From Spirochaetaceae bacterium (lineage in GTDB: Bacteria; Spirochaetota; Spirochaetia; B11-G9), in assembly GCA_030633365.1 (NCBI GenBank), contig DAOVSY010000009.1, positions 1-22,711 on the forward strand: 22,711 nt of DNA, read 5' to 3'. A program made the translations under genes and the position numbers. The notes below the pieces were generated by a model. It saw only the letters and a program-made list of their open reading frames with translations, had not been told where the DNA came from and searched no databases. Shown piece after piece: positions 9,134 to 16,940 of the stretch (position 1 is its first letter; every line of letters starts with the position of its first letter).

Positions 9134-10816
9134 ATGGCAGAGGATAAGAAAGTTATTTATTCCATGGTAGGAGTAAGTAAAAAACATAATCACAAAGTAA
9201 TTTTAAAAGATATTTATCTTTCATATTTTTATGGTGCAAAGATAGGTGTACTTGGCTTAAATGGAAGTGGTAAATCTACACTTCTAAAAATTCTTGCTGG
9301 AGTGGATAAGGATTTTAATGGTGAAACTGTTATATCCGAAGGTTTTACAATTGGATACCTTGAACAGGAACCTAAACTGGATCCTGAAAAAACAGTTCGT
9401 CAGATTGTAGAAGAGGGAGCCGGAGAAGTTATTTCTTTATTGGCAGAGTATGAAGAGATAAATGCGAAATTCGGTGATCCTATGGATGATGATGAAATGA
9501 CTGCTCTTCTTGAACGCCAGGGAACTGTGCAGGATAAAATAGAAAGTTTAGATGGCTGGGAAATTGATAATCTCCTTGAACTTGCTATGGATGCACTTCG
9601 TTGTCCACCGGAAGATATGCAGATTAAGCATTTATCAGGAGGGGAGGATAGAAGAGTTGCTTTGTGCAGGTTGCTTCTTCAAAAACCTGATATTCTCCTT
9701 TTGGATGAACCTACAAACCATCTGGATGCAGAGTCAGTTTATTGGCTTGAACAGCATCTTAAACAGTATGAAGGGACTGTTATTGCAGTAACTCATGACA
9801 GGTATTTTTTAGATAATGTAGCTGGATGGATTCTTGAACTTGATCGTGGAGAAGGTATTCCCTGGAAAGGCAATTATTCCTCCTGGCTGGAACAAAAGAA
9901 AAACCGCCTGGCTAATGAAGAAAAACAGGAAAGTGCAAGGCAGAAGACTCTTCAGCAGGAGCTTGAGTGGATTCATATGTCCCCAAAGGGCCGACAGGCC
10001 AGAGGAAAATCAAGAGTAAATTCCTATGAAGCTCTCTTAAGCCAGGATACTGCAGAGAATGCAAAGGATCTTCAGATATATATTCCTTCCGGGCCCAGGC
10101 TAGGTAATATTGTAATAAGGGCAGAAGGTGTTTCAAAATCTTTTGGAGAAAATATCCTTTATGAAGACTTGAATTTTGACCTCCCTCCTGGTGCCATAGT
10201 AGGAATTGTTGGTGCAAATGGAGCAGGAAAAACAACACTATTTAAGATGATAACAGGTAAAGAAAGTCCGGATTCAGGTTCTTTTACTGTGGGTGAAACG
10301 GTAAAATTAACCTATGTTGATCAGGTGAGGGAGCTTTTGGATCCGGATAAGTCTGTCTGGGAATTAATTTCCGGTGGGCAGGATTTAATAAACTTTGGCA
10401 AAAGAGAGATGAACAGTAGAGCCTATGTTTCCCAGTTTAACTTTAACGGGGGAGATCAACAGAAGAAGGTTGGTATTCTTTCCGGTGGTGAGAGGAACAG
10501 GGTTAATCTTGCAATGATGCTTAAGGAAGAGGCCAATGTCCTTCTTCTTGATGAGCCTACAAATGATCTTGATGTAAATACGATTCGTGCATTGGAGGAA
10601 GGGCTTGAACATTTTGGTGGATGTGCCGTTGTTATAAGTCATGACAGATGGTTTTTAGACAGAGTTGCGACTCACATTCTTGCTTTTGAAGGTGACAGCA
10701 AGTCTTATTGGTATGAAGGTAACTGGAGCGAATACGAAGCAGATAGAAAACGCAGGTTAGGTGATACTGCAAATCAGCCTCACAGAATTAAATACAGAAA
10801 AATGACCCGGGGTTAA
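9134..10816 (+). CDS. ettA: Energy-dependent translational throttle protein EttA (ABC-F ATPase)
   Basis: A soluble protein of 560 aa (E. coli EttA is 555) with two ABC ATPase domains and no membrane domain. The first domain has Walker A G-L-N-G-S-G-K47-S-T, signature L-S-G-G-E-D-R-R and Walker B L-L-L-D-E-P-T-N-H-L-D. An acidic insertion around residues 95-140 corresponds to the EttA arm. The Lys/Arg/Gln-rich linker between the domains contains S-P-K-G-R-Q-A-R-G-K-S-R, the EttA-type P-site tRNA interaction motif. The second domain has G-A-N-G-A-G-K-T-T, L-S-G-G-E-R-N-R and D-E-P-T-N-D-L-D. In E. coli, EttA binds the ribosomal E site and gates the first elongation step according to ATP level. 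TAGGAG six bases before the ATG fixes the start. The AOR gene follows after 4 bp. Confidence 0.95.
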   Translation: MAEDKKVIYSMVGVSKKHNHKVILKDIYLSYFYGAKIGVLGLNGSGKSTLLKILAGVDKDFNGETVISEGFTIGYLEQEPKLDPEKTVRQIVEEGAGEVISLLAEYEEINAKFGDPMDDDEMTALLERQGTVQDKIESLDGWEIDNLLELAMDALRCPPEDMQIKHLSGGEDRRVALCRLLLQKPDILLLDEPTNHLDAESVYWLEQHLKQYEGTVIAVTHDRYFLDNVAGWILELDRGEGIPWKGNYSSWLEQKKNRLANEEKQESARQKTLQQELEWIHMSPKGRQARGKSRVNSYEALLSQDTAENAKDLQIYIPSGPRLGNIVIRAEGVSKSFGENILYEDLNFDLPPGAIVGIVGANGAGKTTLFKMITGKESPDSGSFTVGETVKLTYVDQVRELLDPDKSVWELISGGQDLINFGKREMNSRAYVSQFNFNGGDQQKKVGILSGGERNRVNLAMMLKEEANVLLLDEPTNDLDVNTIRALEEGLEHFGGCAVVISHDRWFLDRVATHILAFEGDSKSYWYEGNWSEYEADRKRRLGDTANQPHRIKYRKMTRG

Positions 10817-10820
10817 TGTA

Positions 10821-12692
10821 TTGAAAGAGATTATTGGGATTACTAACAAGCTGCTTGAAGTTGATCTGACGATGAAAAAATGGAAGGTAGTTAATATTGA
10901 TTCCAATGATCGCAAAATGTATCTTGGTGGTAAAGGGCTTGGATTAAAGATCTATTATGACAGGTTTAAAAATAAACTGAATGATATTGATCCACTGGGC
11001 CCTGAGAATGATTTAATATTTATGGCAGGTGTTCTTACTGGAACAGGAGCTGTTTGTTCAGCCAGGTTCGCAGGAGTAACAAAATCTCCTCTTACAGGAA
11101 TTATGGTAAGCTCCTCATGTGGAGGTCCATTTGGTGGCGCATTAAAAACTGCAGGTTACGATGGACTAATTGTTAAGGGTAGTGGAACTTTTCCTCTTTC
11201 TTTAGAAATATCAGATAATAAAGTTATTTTTCATGATGCCTCAAAAATATGGGGAAAGATGATTGATGAAACGCAGGATTTGTTCAATCTTTCAGCTAAA
11301 GATGGTGATCTTACTATAGGTCCGGCTGGTGAAAATAAGGTTTCTTATGCCAATATTGCTTCCGGTCATAGATTTTTGGGAAGAGCTGGAATGGGTGCTG
11401 TAATGGGTGCCAAAAAATTAAAAGCAATTATTGTCAGGGGCCGCACATATAAAGTTCGTCCTGCAAAAGAAGTATTATTTAAAAAGGTAAGAAAAAAGGC
11501 TTCTTCTTACATAGCTGGAAATGATTTTTCTACAAATTATAGAAAATATGGTACAAATTATAATGTGCTGCCTGGAATTTCTGCAGGCTATGTCCCTGTG
11601 ACTAATTTTCGCTATAGAACAGAAGAAAGGTTTAAGAACCTTTCCGGAGAGGCCATGGCGGAAAGATATCATACTACAAATAGCTCTTGTACTCCCTGTT
11701 CCATTCAGTGTGGCCATAAAGGGACTTACTCTGATGGAATTGTAAAACAGATTCCTGAGTATGAAACCATAGGAATGTGGGGTCCTAATATTGATAATTA
11801 TGATTCTGATATAATAGGTGAGTGGAATTATCATATGAACAGGCTTGGAATGGATACAATATCTGCAGGAGGAACAGTTGCATGGGCAATGGAAGCTGGA
11901 GAGAAAGGATTCCGGGATACAGAACTGAAATTTGGTAATACAGATAATATTGAGCAAATTCTTACAGACATTGCATATAAGAAGGGTGAAGGTGCAGAGC
12001 TTTCTCTTGGCTCTGCTTATTTAAGCCAAAAATATGGGGGTAAAGATTTTGCAATTCAGGTAAAAGGTCTGGAGATGGCAGCATACGATCCAAGGGGTGC
12101 CTGGGGACATGGTTTAAACTATGCTGTAGCGAATAGAGGGGCATGTCACTTAAGTTCCTATCCTCTTGCATTAGAAGTCCTTTTTGGTTTTCTTGACCCT
12201 CATACAACAAGGGCTAAAGCATTCTGGGTTGATTTTTTTGAAAATTTCAATTCTGCAATAAATTCTCTACAAACTTGTCAGTTTACGTCCTATGCTTATA
12301 TATTGGAACCAGTATTGGTTCGTATAATTCCTAAATTTATTTTAAAAATTGCTATGCAGTATTTTCCAAAAGTGGCAGTTCTTTTTCTGGATTTTAGTAT
12401 TTTAAATCAAACATATGAATCTATAACAGGGATCTCTCTCTCAATGAAAGCTTATATTAAATCAGGAAAACGTATTCATGTTCTGGAAAGATTAATGAAT
12501 ACTAAAATGGGAATAAGTTCAAAAGATGATACTCTTCCAGGTAGATTTTTAAATGAATGGGACACTCATCATTCAGTAAAGAAATCGGTAAACCTTGAAC
12601 CAATGCTTGCGGATTATTACAAACAAAAAGGATATGATTCCACTGGTATTCCAGGAGATAAGATTTTAACTAAACTTGGGATAAAGAAATAA
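10821..12692 (+). CDS. Aldehyde:ferredoxin oxidoreductase family protein (tungstopterin, 4Fe-4S)
   Basis: A 623-aa AOR-family enzyme. Members oxidise aldehydes to carboxylates, or in reverse reduce acids, using a tungsten-bispterin site and ferredoxin in the cytoplasm. Family landmarks: an N-terminal K-L-L-E-V-D-L-T strand, G-G-K-G-L-G-L-K, S-A-R-F-A-G-V-T-K-S-P-L-T-G, G-P-A-G-E, G-R-A-G-M-G-A-V-M-G-A-K-K-L-K-A, and D-P-R-G-x-x-G-H-G-L-x-Y-A. The cubane ligands are C290-x2-C293-x3-C297 plus Cys486 in S-L-Q-T-C-Q-F. The start is TTG at 10821, 4 bp after ettA, with only a weak GGGG upstream; the ATG at 10816 is out of frame and closes at once. No ferredoxin, pterin-biosynthesis or tungstate-uptake gene is nearby, so the substrate is open. 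It ends 10 bp before the convergent kinase-like gene. Confidence 0.9.
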   Translation: MKEIIGITNKLLEVDLTMKKWKVVNIDSNDRKMYLGGKGLGLKIYYDRFKNKLNDIDPLGPENDLIFMAGVLTGTGAVCSARFAGVTKSPLTGIMVSSSCGGPFGGALKTAGYDGLIVKGSGTFPLSLEISDNKVIFHDASKIWGKMIDETQDLFNLSAKDGDLTIGPAGENKVSYANIASGHRFLGRAGMGAVMGAKKLKAIIVRGRTYKVRPAKEVLFKKVRKKASSYIAGNDFSTNYRKYGTNYNVLPGISAGYVPVTNFRYRTEERFKNLSGEAMAERYHTTNSSCTPCSIQCGHKGTYSDGIVKQIPEYETIGMWGPNIDNYDSDIIGEWNYHMNRLGMDTISAGGTVAWAMEAGEKGFRDTELKFGNTDNIEQILTDIAYKKGEGAELSLGSAYLSQKYGGKDFAIQVKGLEMAAYDPRGAWGHGLNYAVANRGACHLSSYPLALEVLFGFLDPHTTRAKAFWVDFFENFNSAINSLQTCQFTSYAYILEPVLVRIIPKFILKIAMQYFPKVAVLFLDFSILNQTYESITGISLSMKAYIKSGKRIHVLERLMNTKMGISSKDDTLPGRFLNEWDTHHSVKKSVNLEPMLADYYKQKGYDSTGIPGDKILTKLGIKK

Positions 12693-12702
12693 TGATCGAT
12701 TA

Positions 12703-13614
12703 TTATCGTTTAATTTTTCCTGGTAGAATAAATTCGTATCGTTTTTTCAGGATTCTTGTTTTAAGAAAGCGATCAAATCTTCTGAATCCGAGGAAGAGTG
12801 TCCATATAAGTTTATCTTCTTTGTAATATTTTTCTATTTTCTTTTCTGTCAGGTATTCATTTTCATTTTTTAGGTATTTATTGGCTATTCGAATTGCTTC
12901 CGGTATAAGTTCCGGCTGATGTTCTTTATGCAAATTACCTATCAGATCGGTGTAGACCTGTGATGGAATATAATATCTGTTTAATATATCATCCACAAAA
13001 AAAAGTTTTAAAATCCATCTTAAAAATGATGGTGCACTCTGAAGTATCAGATCAGGGTTCATCTGTTCTTTTTTATTTCTTCTTAAAAGAGGTGTACTCG
13101 TATCAATATAAAATAATTTACCATTTAGAACTGTCCAGTTTGAAACTTGTCCATCTATTGCTATTTCAATTCCTGCATTTGCACCGTTTGTTTTATTATA
13201 TTTCCAGACCTTTTCAATTTCTGAAATTACCTTTCCAATTGTTTCCAAATCTCTGGCTTTATCTTTCCCCAAAGCATTGTGGACAAAGTTTTCTCCTTTA
13301 TGAATTTCCTGGGCTATGTATAGAGATACGGGGCGATTTGGAATTTCGATAATATAACCTTTCCATAAAGGGAGATTTATTCCAGCAGCTTTAAGATGTA
13401 AGCAGTATTCATCATGAAGTTCAAGATATTCTTTGGCCTGGTTAGTAGAATTAAAAATAGGCAGTCTCTTTAGAGCAAATGGAATATTTTCAAGTTTAAA
13501 TATTGCTGAAATTTCACCATACCCAAGAAGTTTTGCCTTAATAGGAGATTTGGAAAGTTTAACAGGATTTAGACCCTGTTCAAACTCTTTTAATACATCT
13601 ATATCTATCTCCAT
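12703..13614 (-). CDS. Kinase-fold protein of unknown function (possibly DUF6206 family)
   Basis: A 303-aa protein that I do not recognise with certainty. It carries what look like the minimal elements of a protein-kinase/aminoglycoside-phosphotransferase fold. There is a glycine-containing N-lobe strand G-Y-G-E-I-S followed by a lysine in A-L-K49-R-L. There is a D154-G-Q-V-S-N159 segment (D-x4-N, the catalytic-loop spacing), and then Y-I-D171-T-S-T-P at the place of the metal-binding DFG/IDF aspartate. The C-terminal ~120 residues are helical and very basic at the end. No signal peptide or membrane segment. The ATG shares its A with the stop of the upstream aminotransferase (TAATG), so translation is probably coupled. 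DUF6206 is a tentative recall. Possible roles are phosphorylation of the aminotransferase's substrate or an unrelated pseudokinase function. Confidence 0.6.
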   Translation of the reverse strand: MEIDIDVLKEFEQGLNPVKLSKSPIKAKLLGYGEISAIFKLENIPFALKRLPIFNSTNQAKEYLELHDEYCLHLKAAGINLPLWKGYIIEIPNRPVSLYIAQEIHKGENFVHNALGKDKARDLETIGKVISEIEKVWKYNKTNGANAGIEIAIDGQVSNWTVLNGKLFYIDTSTPLLRRNKKEQMNPDLILQSAPSFLRWILKLFFVDDILNRYYIPSQVYTDLIGNLHKEHQPELIPEAIRIANKYLKNENEYLTEKKIEKYYKEDKLIWTLFLGFRRFDRFLKTRILKKRYEFILPGKIKR

Positions 13615-14921
13615 TAGTGTTTACCTTTTTTTAATAATCCTTTTATATTCTTTTTTGCATTATAACCCTTTCTTAGGATAGGTTCCAATCTAATTGCCTG
13701 TTTAATTGATTTATCAAGTTTTTCCATAATATATGGAATATCGGACTTGTCCATTATTAATGGAGGAAGGAACTGCACAACCCTTGTGTTGTTGTTTGCA
13801 TAGACTAAAAGAAGGTTATTTGAAAATGCAGTTTTTGTTATAATTGGACCAAAGAATTCTGTAGAAAATTCCAACCCCATCATTAGACCCAGCTGGCGTA
13901 CTTTTATAAAATATTTTGGATATTTAATAATTAATTGTTCCAGTTCAATTCTAATCTCATCTGATAGTTCATTTACATGATCTAAAAATTGTGGATTTGT
14001 TGATATTTCGAGAACTTTGGATGCAGTAATACATCCTAACTCAGAACCTCCGTAAGTGGAGATGTGGATAAATGGGTCTTTTTTAAATACTTTTTCAAGT
14101 TTCTTTTTCATAACTGTTGCAGAAATTGGATAGATACCACCGGATAATCCCTTTCCTGTAACTACAATATCAGGATTAATCTTATAGTGTTGGAACCCCC
14201 AGTTTTTCCCGGTTCGGCCTAATCCTGTTTGCACCTCATCAATAATTAGTAAAGTATTATTTTTTTTACATATATTTTCTATCTCTTTCAGATAATTAAG
14301 AACTGGAATTGGCATACCAAGAGTTGCGGGAATGGTTTCAATAATAAATGCTGCTGTTGTCTTAGATATTGCAGCATCAGCAGCTTTAAGATCACCTAAT
14401 GGTATTTGTTTAAACCCTGGGGCCATAGATGCAAAAGGTTCTTTGTACTGCTTATCTCCTGTGGCTAATGCAAAGCCAGTGTGACCGTGATATCCTCCAA
14501 TAATGGAAATAATTTCGTCCCTGCCTGTGTAAGCTCTGGCAGTTTTAATTGCCAGGTCTATAGCCTCCCCTCCACCTACCCCAAAAACAGTAAACCGGGC
14601 TGTTTCCCCCATAGAATTAGATAATTGTTCTGCCAGATTGGCCCGCTCTTTGCTCATTAAATGGTGATTGCCAATATCAACAGAGGTAAGGGCTTTTTTT
14701 AAGGTATCGATAATTTGGGTATTTCTATGGCCAAGGTTAAAAACACCCCCATTACTATGGAGATTGTAAACCTTCTTTTTCCCATCAATATCATAGAGCC
14801 ATGGCCCTTCTCTTTTCCCCATAACAAAGCGGATATTGTTTTTTTTATAGAAATCGGCCTTTCCTCTGGAGACCTTATCACTGAAAAGCTCAATATATTT
14901 TCTTTTATTTGCTGAATCCAT
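13614..14921 (-). CDS. Class III PLP-dependent aminotransferase
   Basis: A 435-aa fold-type I PLP enzyme. Visible: D-G-K-K-K-V-Y-N near residue 50, F-N-L-G-H-R-N (substrate loop), V-G-G-G-E-A-I-D-L-A (phosphate loop), G-G-Y-H-G-H-T-G, I-I-D228-E-V-Q-T-G-L-G-R-T-G (pyridine-nitrogen Asp) and T-G-K257-G-L-S-G-G (Schiff-base lysine), then S-T-Y-G-G-S-E-L-G. Relatives include ornithine, GABA, glutamate-1-semialdehyde and phosphoethanolamine-lyase type enzymes, so transamination is likely but beta-elimination cannot be excluded. GAAGGG lies just two bases before the ATG, unusually close. A six-codon minicistron ends on this ATG. It sits between upp and the kinase-like gene on the same strand. Substrate unassigned. 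Confidence 0.88.
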   Translation of the reverse strand: MDSANKRKYIELFSDKVSRGKADFYKKNNIRFVMGKREGPWLYDIDGKKKVYNLHSNGGVFNLGHRNTQIIDTLKKALTSVDIGNHHLMSKERANLAEQLSNSMGETARFTVFGVGGGEAIDLAIKTARAYTGRDEIISIIGGYHGHTGFALATGDKQYKEPFASMAPGFKQIPLGDLKAADAAISKTTAAFIIETIPATLGMPIPVLNYLKEIENICKKNNTLLIIDEVQTGLGRTGKNWGFQHYKINPDIVVTGKGLSGGIYPISATVMKKKLEKVFKKDPFIHISTYGGSELGCITASKVLEISTNPQFLDHVNELSDEIRIELEQLIIKYPKYFIKVRQLGLMMGLEFSTEFFGPIITKTAFSNNLLLVYANNNTRVVQFLPPLIMDKSDIPYIMEKLDKSIKQAIRLEPILRKGYNAKKNIKGLLKKGKH

Positions 14922-14941
14922 TACCCTTCATTCTCTTTCAT
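14921..14941 (-). other. Possible six-codon minicistron between upp and the aminotransferase gene
   Basis: Directly after the upp stop (TAA-ATG) comes M-K-E-N-E-G-stop. Its TAA shares the A with the aminotransferase ATG (TAATG). The junction fills the whole 20-base gap, so a ribosome finishing upp could reach the next gene by two successive restarts. This could equally be chance in such a short gap. Confidence 0.25.
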
Positions 14942-15589
<648 letters not shown>

Positions 15590-15604
15590 CTATGAATATC
15601 AGAT

Positions 15605-15641
15605 TTGATAACCAATTCTATATTTTTTGGGAGGTTATCAA
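15605..15641. promoter_or_regulatory. 9-bp inverted repeat in the upp leader (candidate operator or RNA hairpin)
   Basis: TTGATAACC (15605-15613) and GGTTATCAA (15633-15641) are perfect inverted arms 19 bases apart. On the minus strand the repeat begins at the predicted upp transcription start (about 15638) and runs to about +34. It could be a repressor operator overlapping +1, or, as RNA, a nine-base-pair stem near the 5' end of the mRNA. No run of T follows, so it is not a terminator. Confidence 0.5.
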
Positions 15642-15644
15642 TCC

Positions 15645-15673
15645 ATACTAGGCTGAAATTTTAAAAGTATCAA
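15645..15673 (-). promoter_or_regulatory. Sigma70-type promoter for upp
   Basis: Minus strand TTGATA (15673-15668) and TAGTAT (15650-15645), spacer exactly 17 bases. The predicted start is near 15638, giving a leader of about 60 bases with the inverted repeat at its beginning. Confidence 0.5.
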
Positions 15674-15705
15674 TAGAGGTCATTATCATTTTGTTTTTTT
15701 ATTTC

Positions 15706-15734
15706 TTGTATTCACCTCTATTTTAAATTATCAT
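15706..15734 (+). promoter_or_regulatory. Promoter of the C69/secernin-like gene, -10 box abutting the start codon
   Basis: TTGTAT (15706-15711) and TATCAT (15729-15734) are 17 bases apart. The -10 box ends seven bases before the ATG at 15742, so transcription should start at or within a base or two of the start codon. Confidence 0.5.
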
Positions 15735-15741
15735 CTTTTTT

Positions 15742-16938
15742 ATGTGCGATACTATAGTAAGTTTTAAAACCACAGACAATGGAAAATCATTTTTTGGTAA
15801 AAATTCAGACAGGGAACCTGGAGAACTTCAATTTATTGATGTATCTATAGAACCTGTAAGAGAATTCGAAGAGAATCCTTTTTATGAAAGTTTGGTAAAG
15901 TATACAGAAGGTCCTCTAATTAACCTTAAAGAGATATTTTATAAATTTAAGCACCCTTATAAGGCTGTTCTTTCCCGTCCAGTCTGGATGTGGGGTGCAG
16001 AGATGGGTGTAAATGAAAAGGGTCTTACCATTGGTAATGAAGCTGTTTTTTCTAAAGAGAAACCTTCTAAGACTGGTCTGCTTGGGATGGATATTCTTAG
16101 ATTGGCTCTTCATAACACTTCTAATTCAGCAGAAGCCAGAGATTTTATTATCAGCTTAATAACTCAATATGGACAAGGTGGGGATGGAGGATACAAGAGT
16201 AGTTTATACTATCATAATTCTTTTCTAATTATGGATGGTAAAGAGGCAATAGTGCTGGAAACCTCCGGTAAAAATTATGCCTGGAAGAATGTTGAAAGTT
16301 CCGCTTCAATTTCAAATTGTTATACAATTATAGACAACAAGACACAGATGGATTCCAAAGATCTAAAAACCAATTTTGGTAATTTTAAAAAACATTATGA
16401 AGGTAAATTCTATACATTTTTCAGTAGAGGTAATGTAAGACAGTCCTATACTTCTAAGTATTTAAAAAATAACAAATCTTCATTGGACAGTATAAAAAGT
16501 CTTTTAAGATCTCATATGTCAGATACTGATGTTCCAGGGAGGAACATGTCTTCTGTTTGTATTCATGCAAGGGGTATTGTCAAATCTGAAACAACAGCGT
16601 CTATGATTGTAGAGTATGGAACAGGATCTCCTGTTATCTGGTTCACTTCTTCCCCTTACAGCTGTGTCAGTACATATAAGCCTATGGTTTTGGAAGATGC
16701 TTTTTCTGATGGTAATCCCTTTCCGGATAAAGAATATTCAATTTCTTATGCTAAGGATCAGCAGGTGAATTCGTATCTTTTTGCAGGAAGCTATTCTAAG
16801 TTTACAAATGAAGCTTCTGCTGATAGAGATAACCTTGAGAAAAAGTTTGAGAGTTTTGTTGTGGATGGGAAATTGGATTTACAAGATGTGATGCAGAAAG
16901 AGAAAGATTATTTGGCGACCGTTAAGAGATTGTTTTAG
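15742..16938 (+). CDS. Secernin/peptidase C69-like Ntn hydrolase
   Basis: A 398-aa protein opening with M-C-D-T, then G-K-S-F-F-G-K-N-S-D-R-E-P. This is the signature of the C69/secernin branch of N-terminal nucleophile hydrolases, in which Cys2 becomes the amino-terminal nucleophile once Met is removed. W-G-A-E-M-G-V-N-E-K-G-L-T-I-G-N-E-A and the L-L-G-M-D-I-L-R-L-A-L block are also family-typical. Members cleave dipeptides or other amide bonds; the substrate here is unknown. No signal peptide, so cytoplasmic. The catalytic Cys fixes the start at 15742, yet the 30 bases before it are nearly all A/T/C and contain no Shine-Dalgarno sequence. The gene stands alone between upp (divergent) and the HAD nucleotidase (convergent, 2 bp between stops). 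Confidence 0.85.
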   Translation: MCDTIVSFKTTDNGKSFFGKNSDREPGELQFIDVSIEPVREFEENPFYESLVKYTEGPLINLKEIFYKFKHPYKAVLSRPVWMWGAEMGVNEKGLTIGNEAVFSKEKPSKTGLLGMDILRLALHNTSNSAEARDFIISLITQYGQGGDGGYKSSLYYHNSFLIMDGKEAIVLETSGKNYAWKNVESSASISNCYTIIDNKTQMDSKDLKTNFGNFKKHYEGKFYTFFSRGNVRQSYTSKYLKNNKSSLDSIKSLLRSHMSDTDVPGRNMSSVCIHARGIVKSETTASMIVEYGTGSPVIWFTSSPYSCVSTYKPMVLEDAFSDGNPFPDKEYSISYAKDQQVNSYLFAGSYSKFTNEASADRDNLEKKFESFVVDGKLDLQDVMQKEKDYLATVKRLF

Positions 16939-16940
16939 AG

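Noticed and set aside
9912..10238. 108-codon minus-strand ORF within ettA
   Set aside because: It is antisense to the EttA linker and second ATPase domain; the Leu/His-rich product looks like the complement of the coding strand.
11475..11957. 160-codon minus-strand ORF
   Set aside because: It lies wholly antisense inside the AOR gene, across the cubane-cysteine region. It is Ser/Ile/Cys-rich with no recognisable motif: a shadow frame.
12960..13352. 130-codon plus-strand ORF
   Set aside because: It is antisense to the kinase-like gene, has low-complexity Leu/Tyr/Phe composition and no ribosome binding site.
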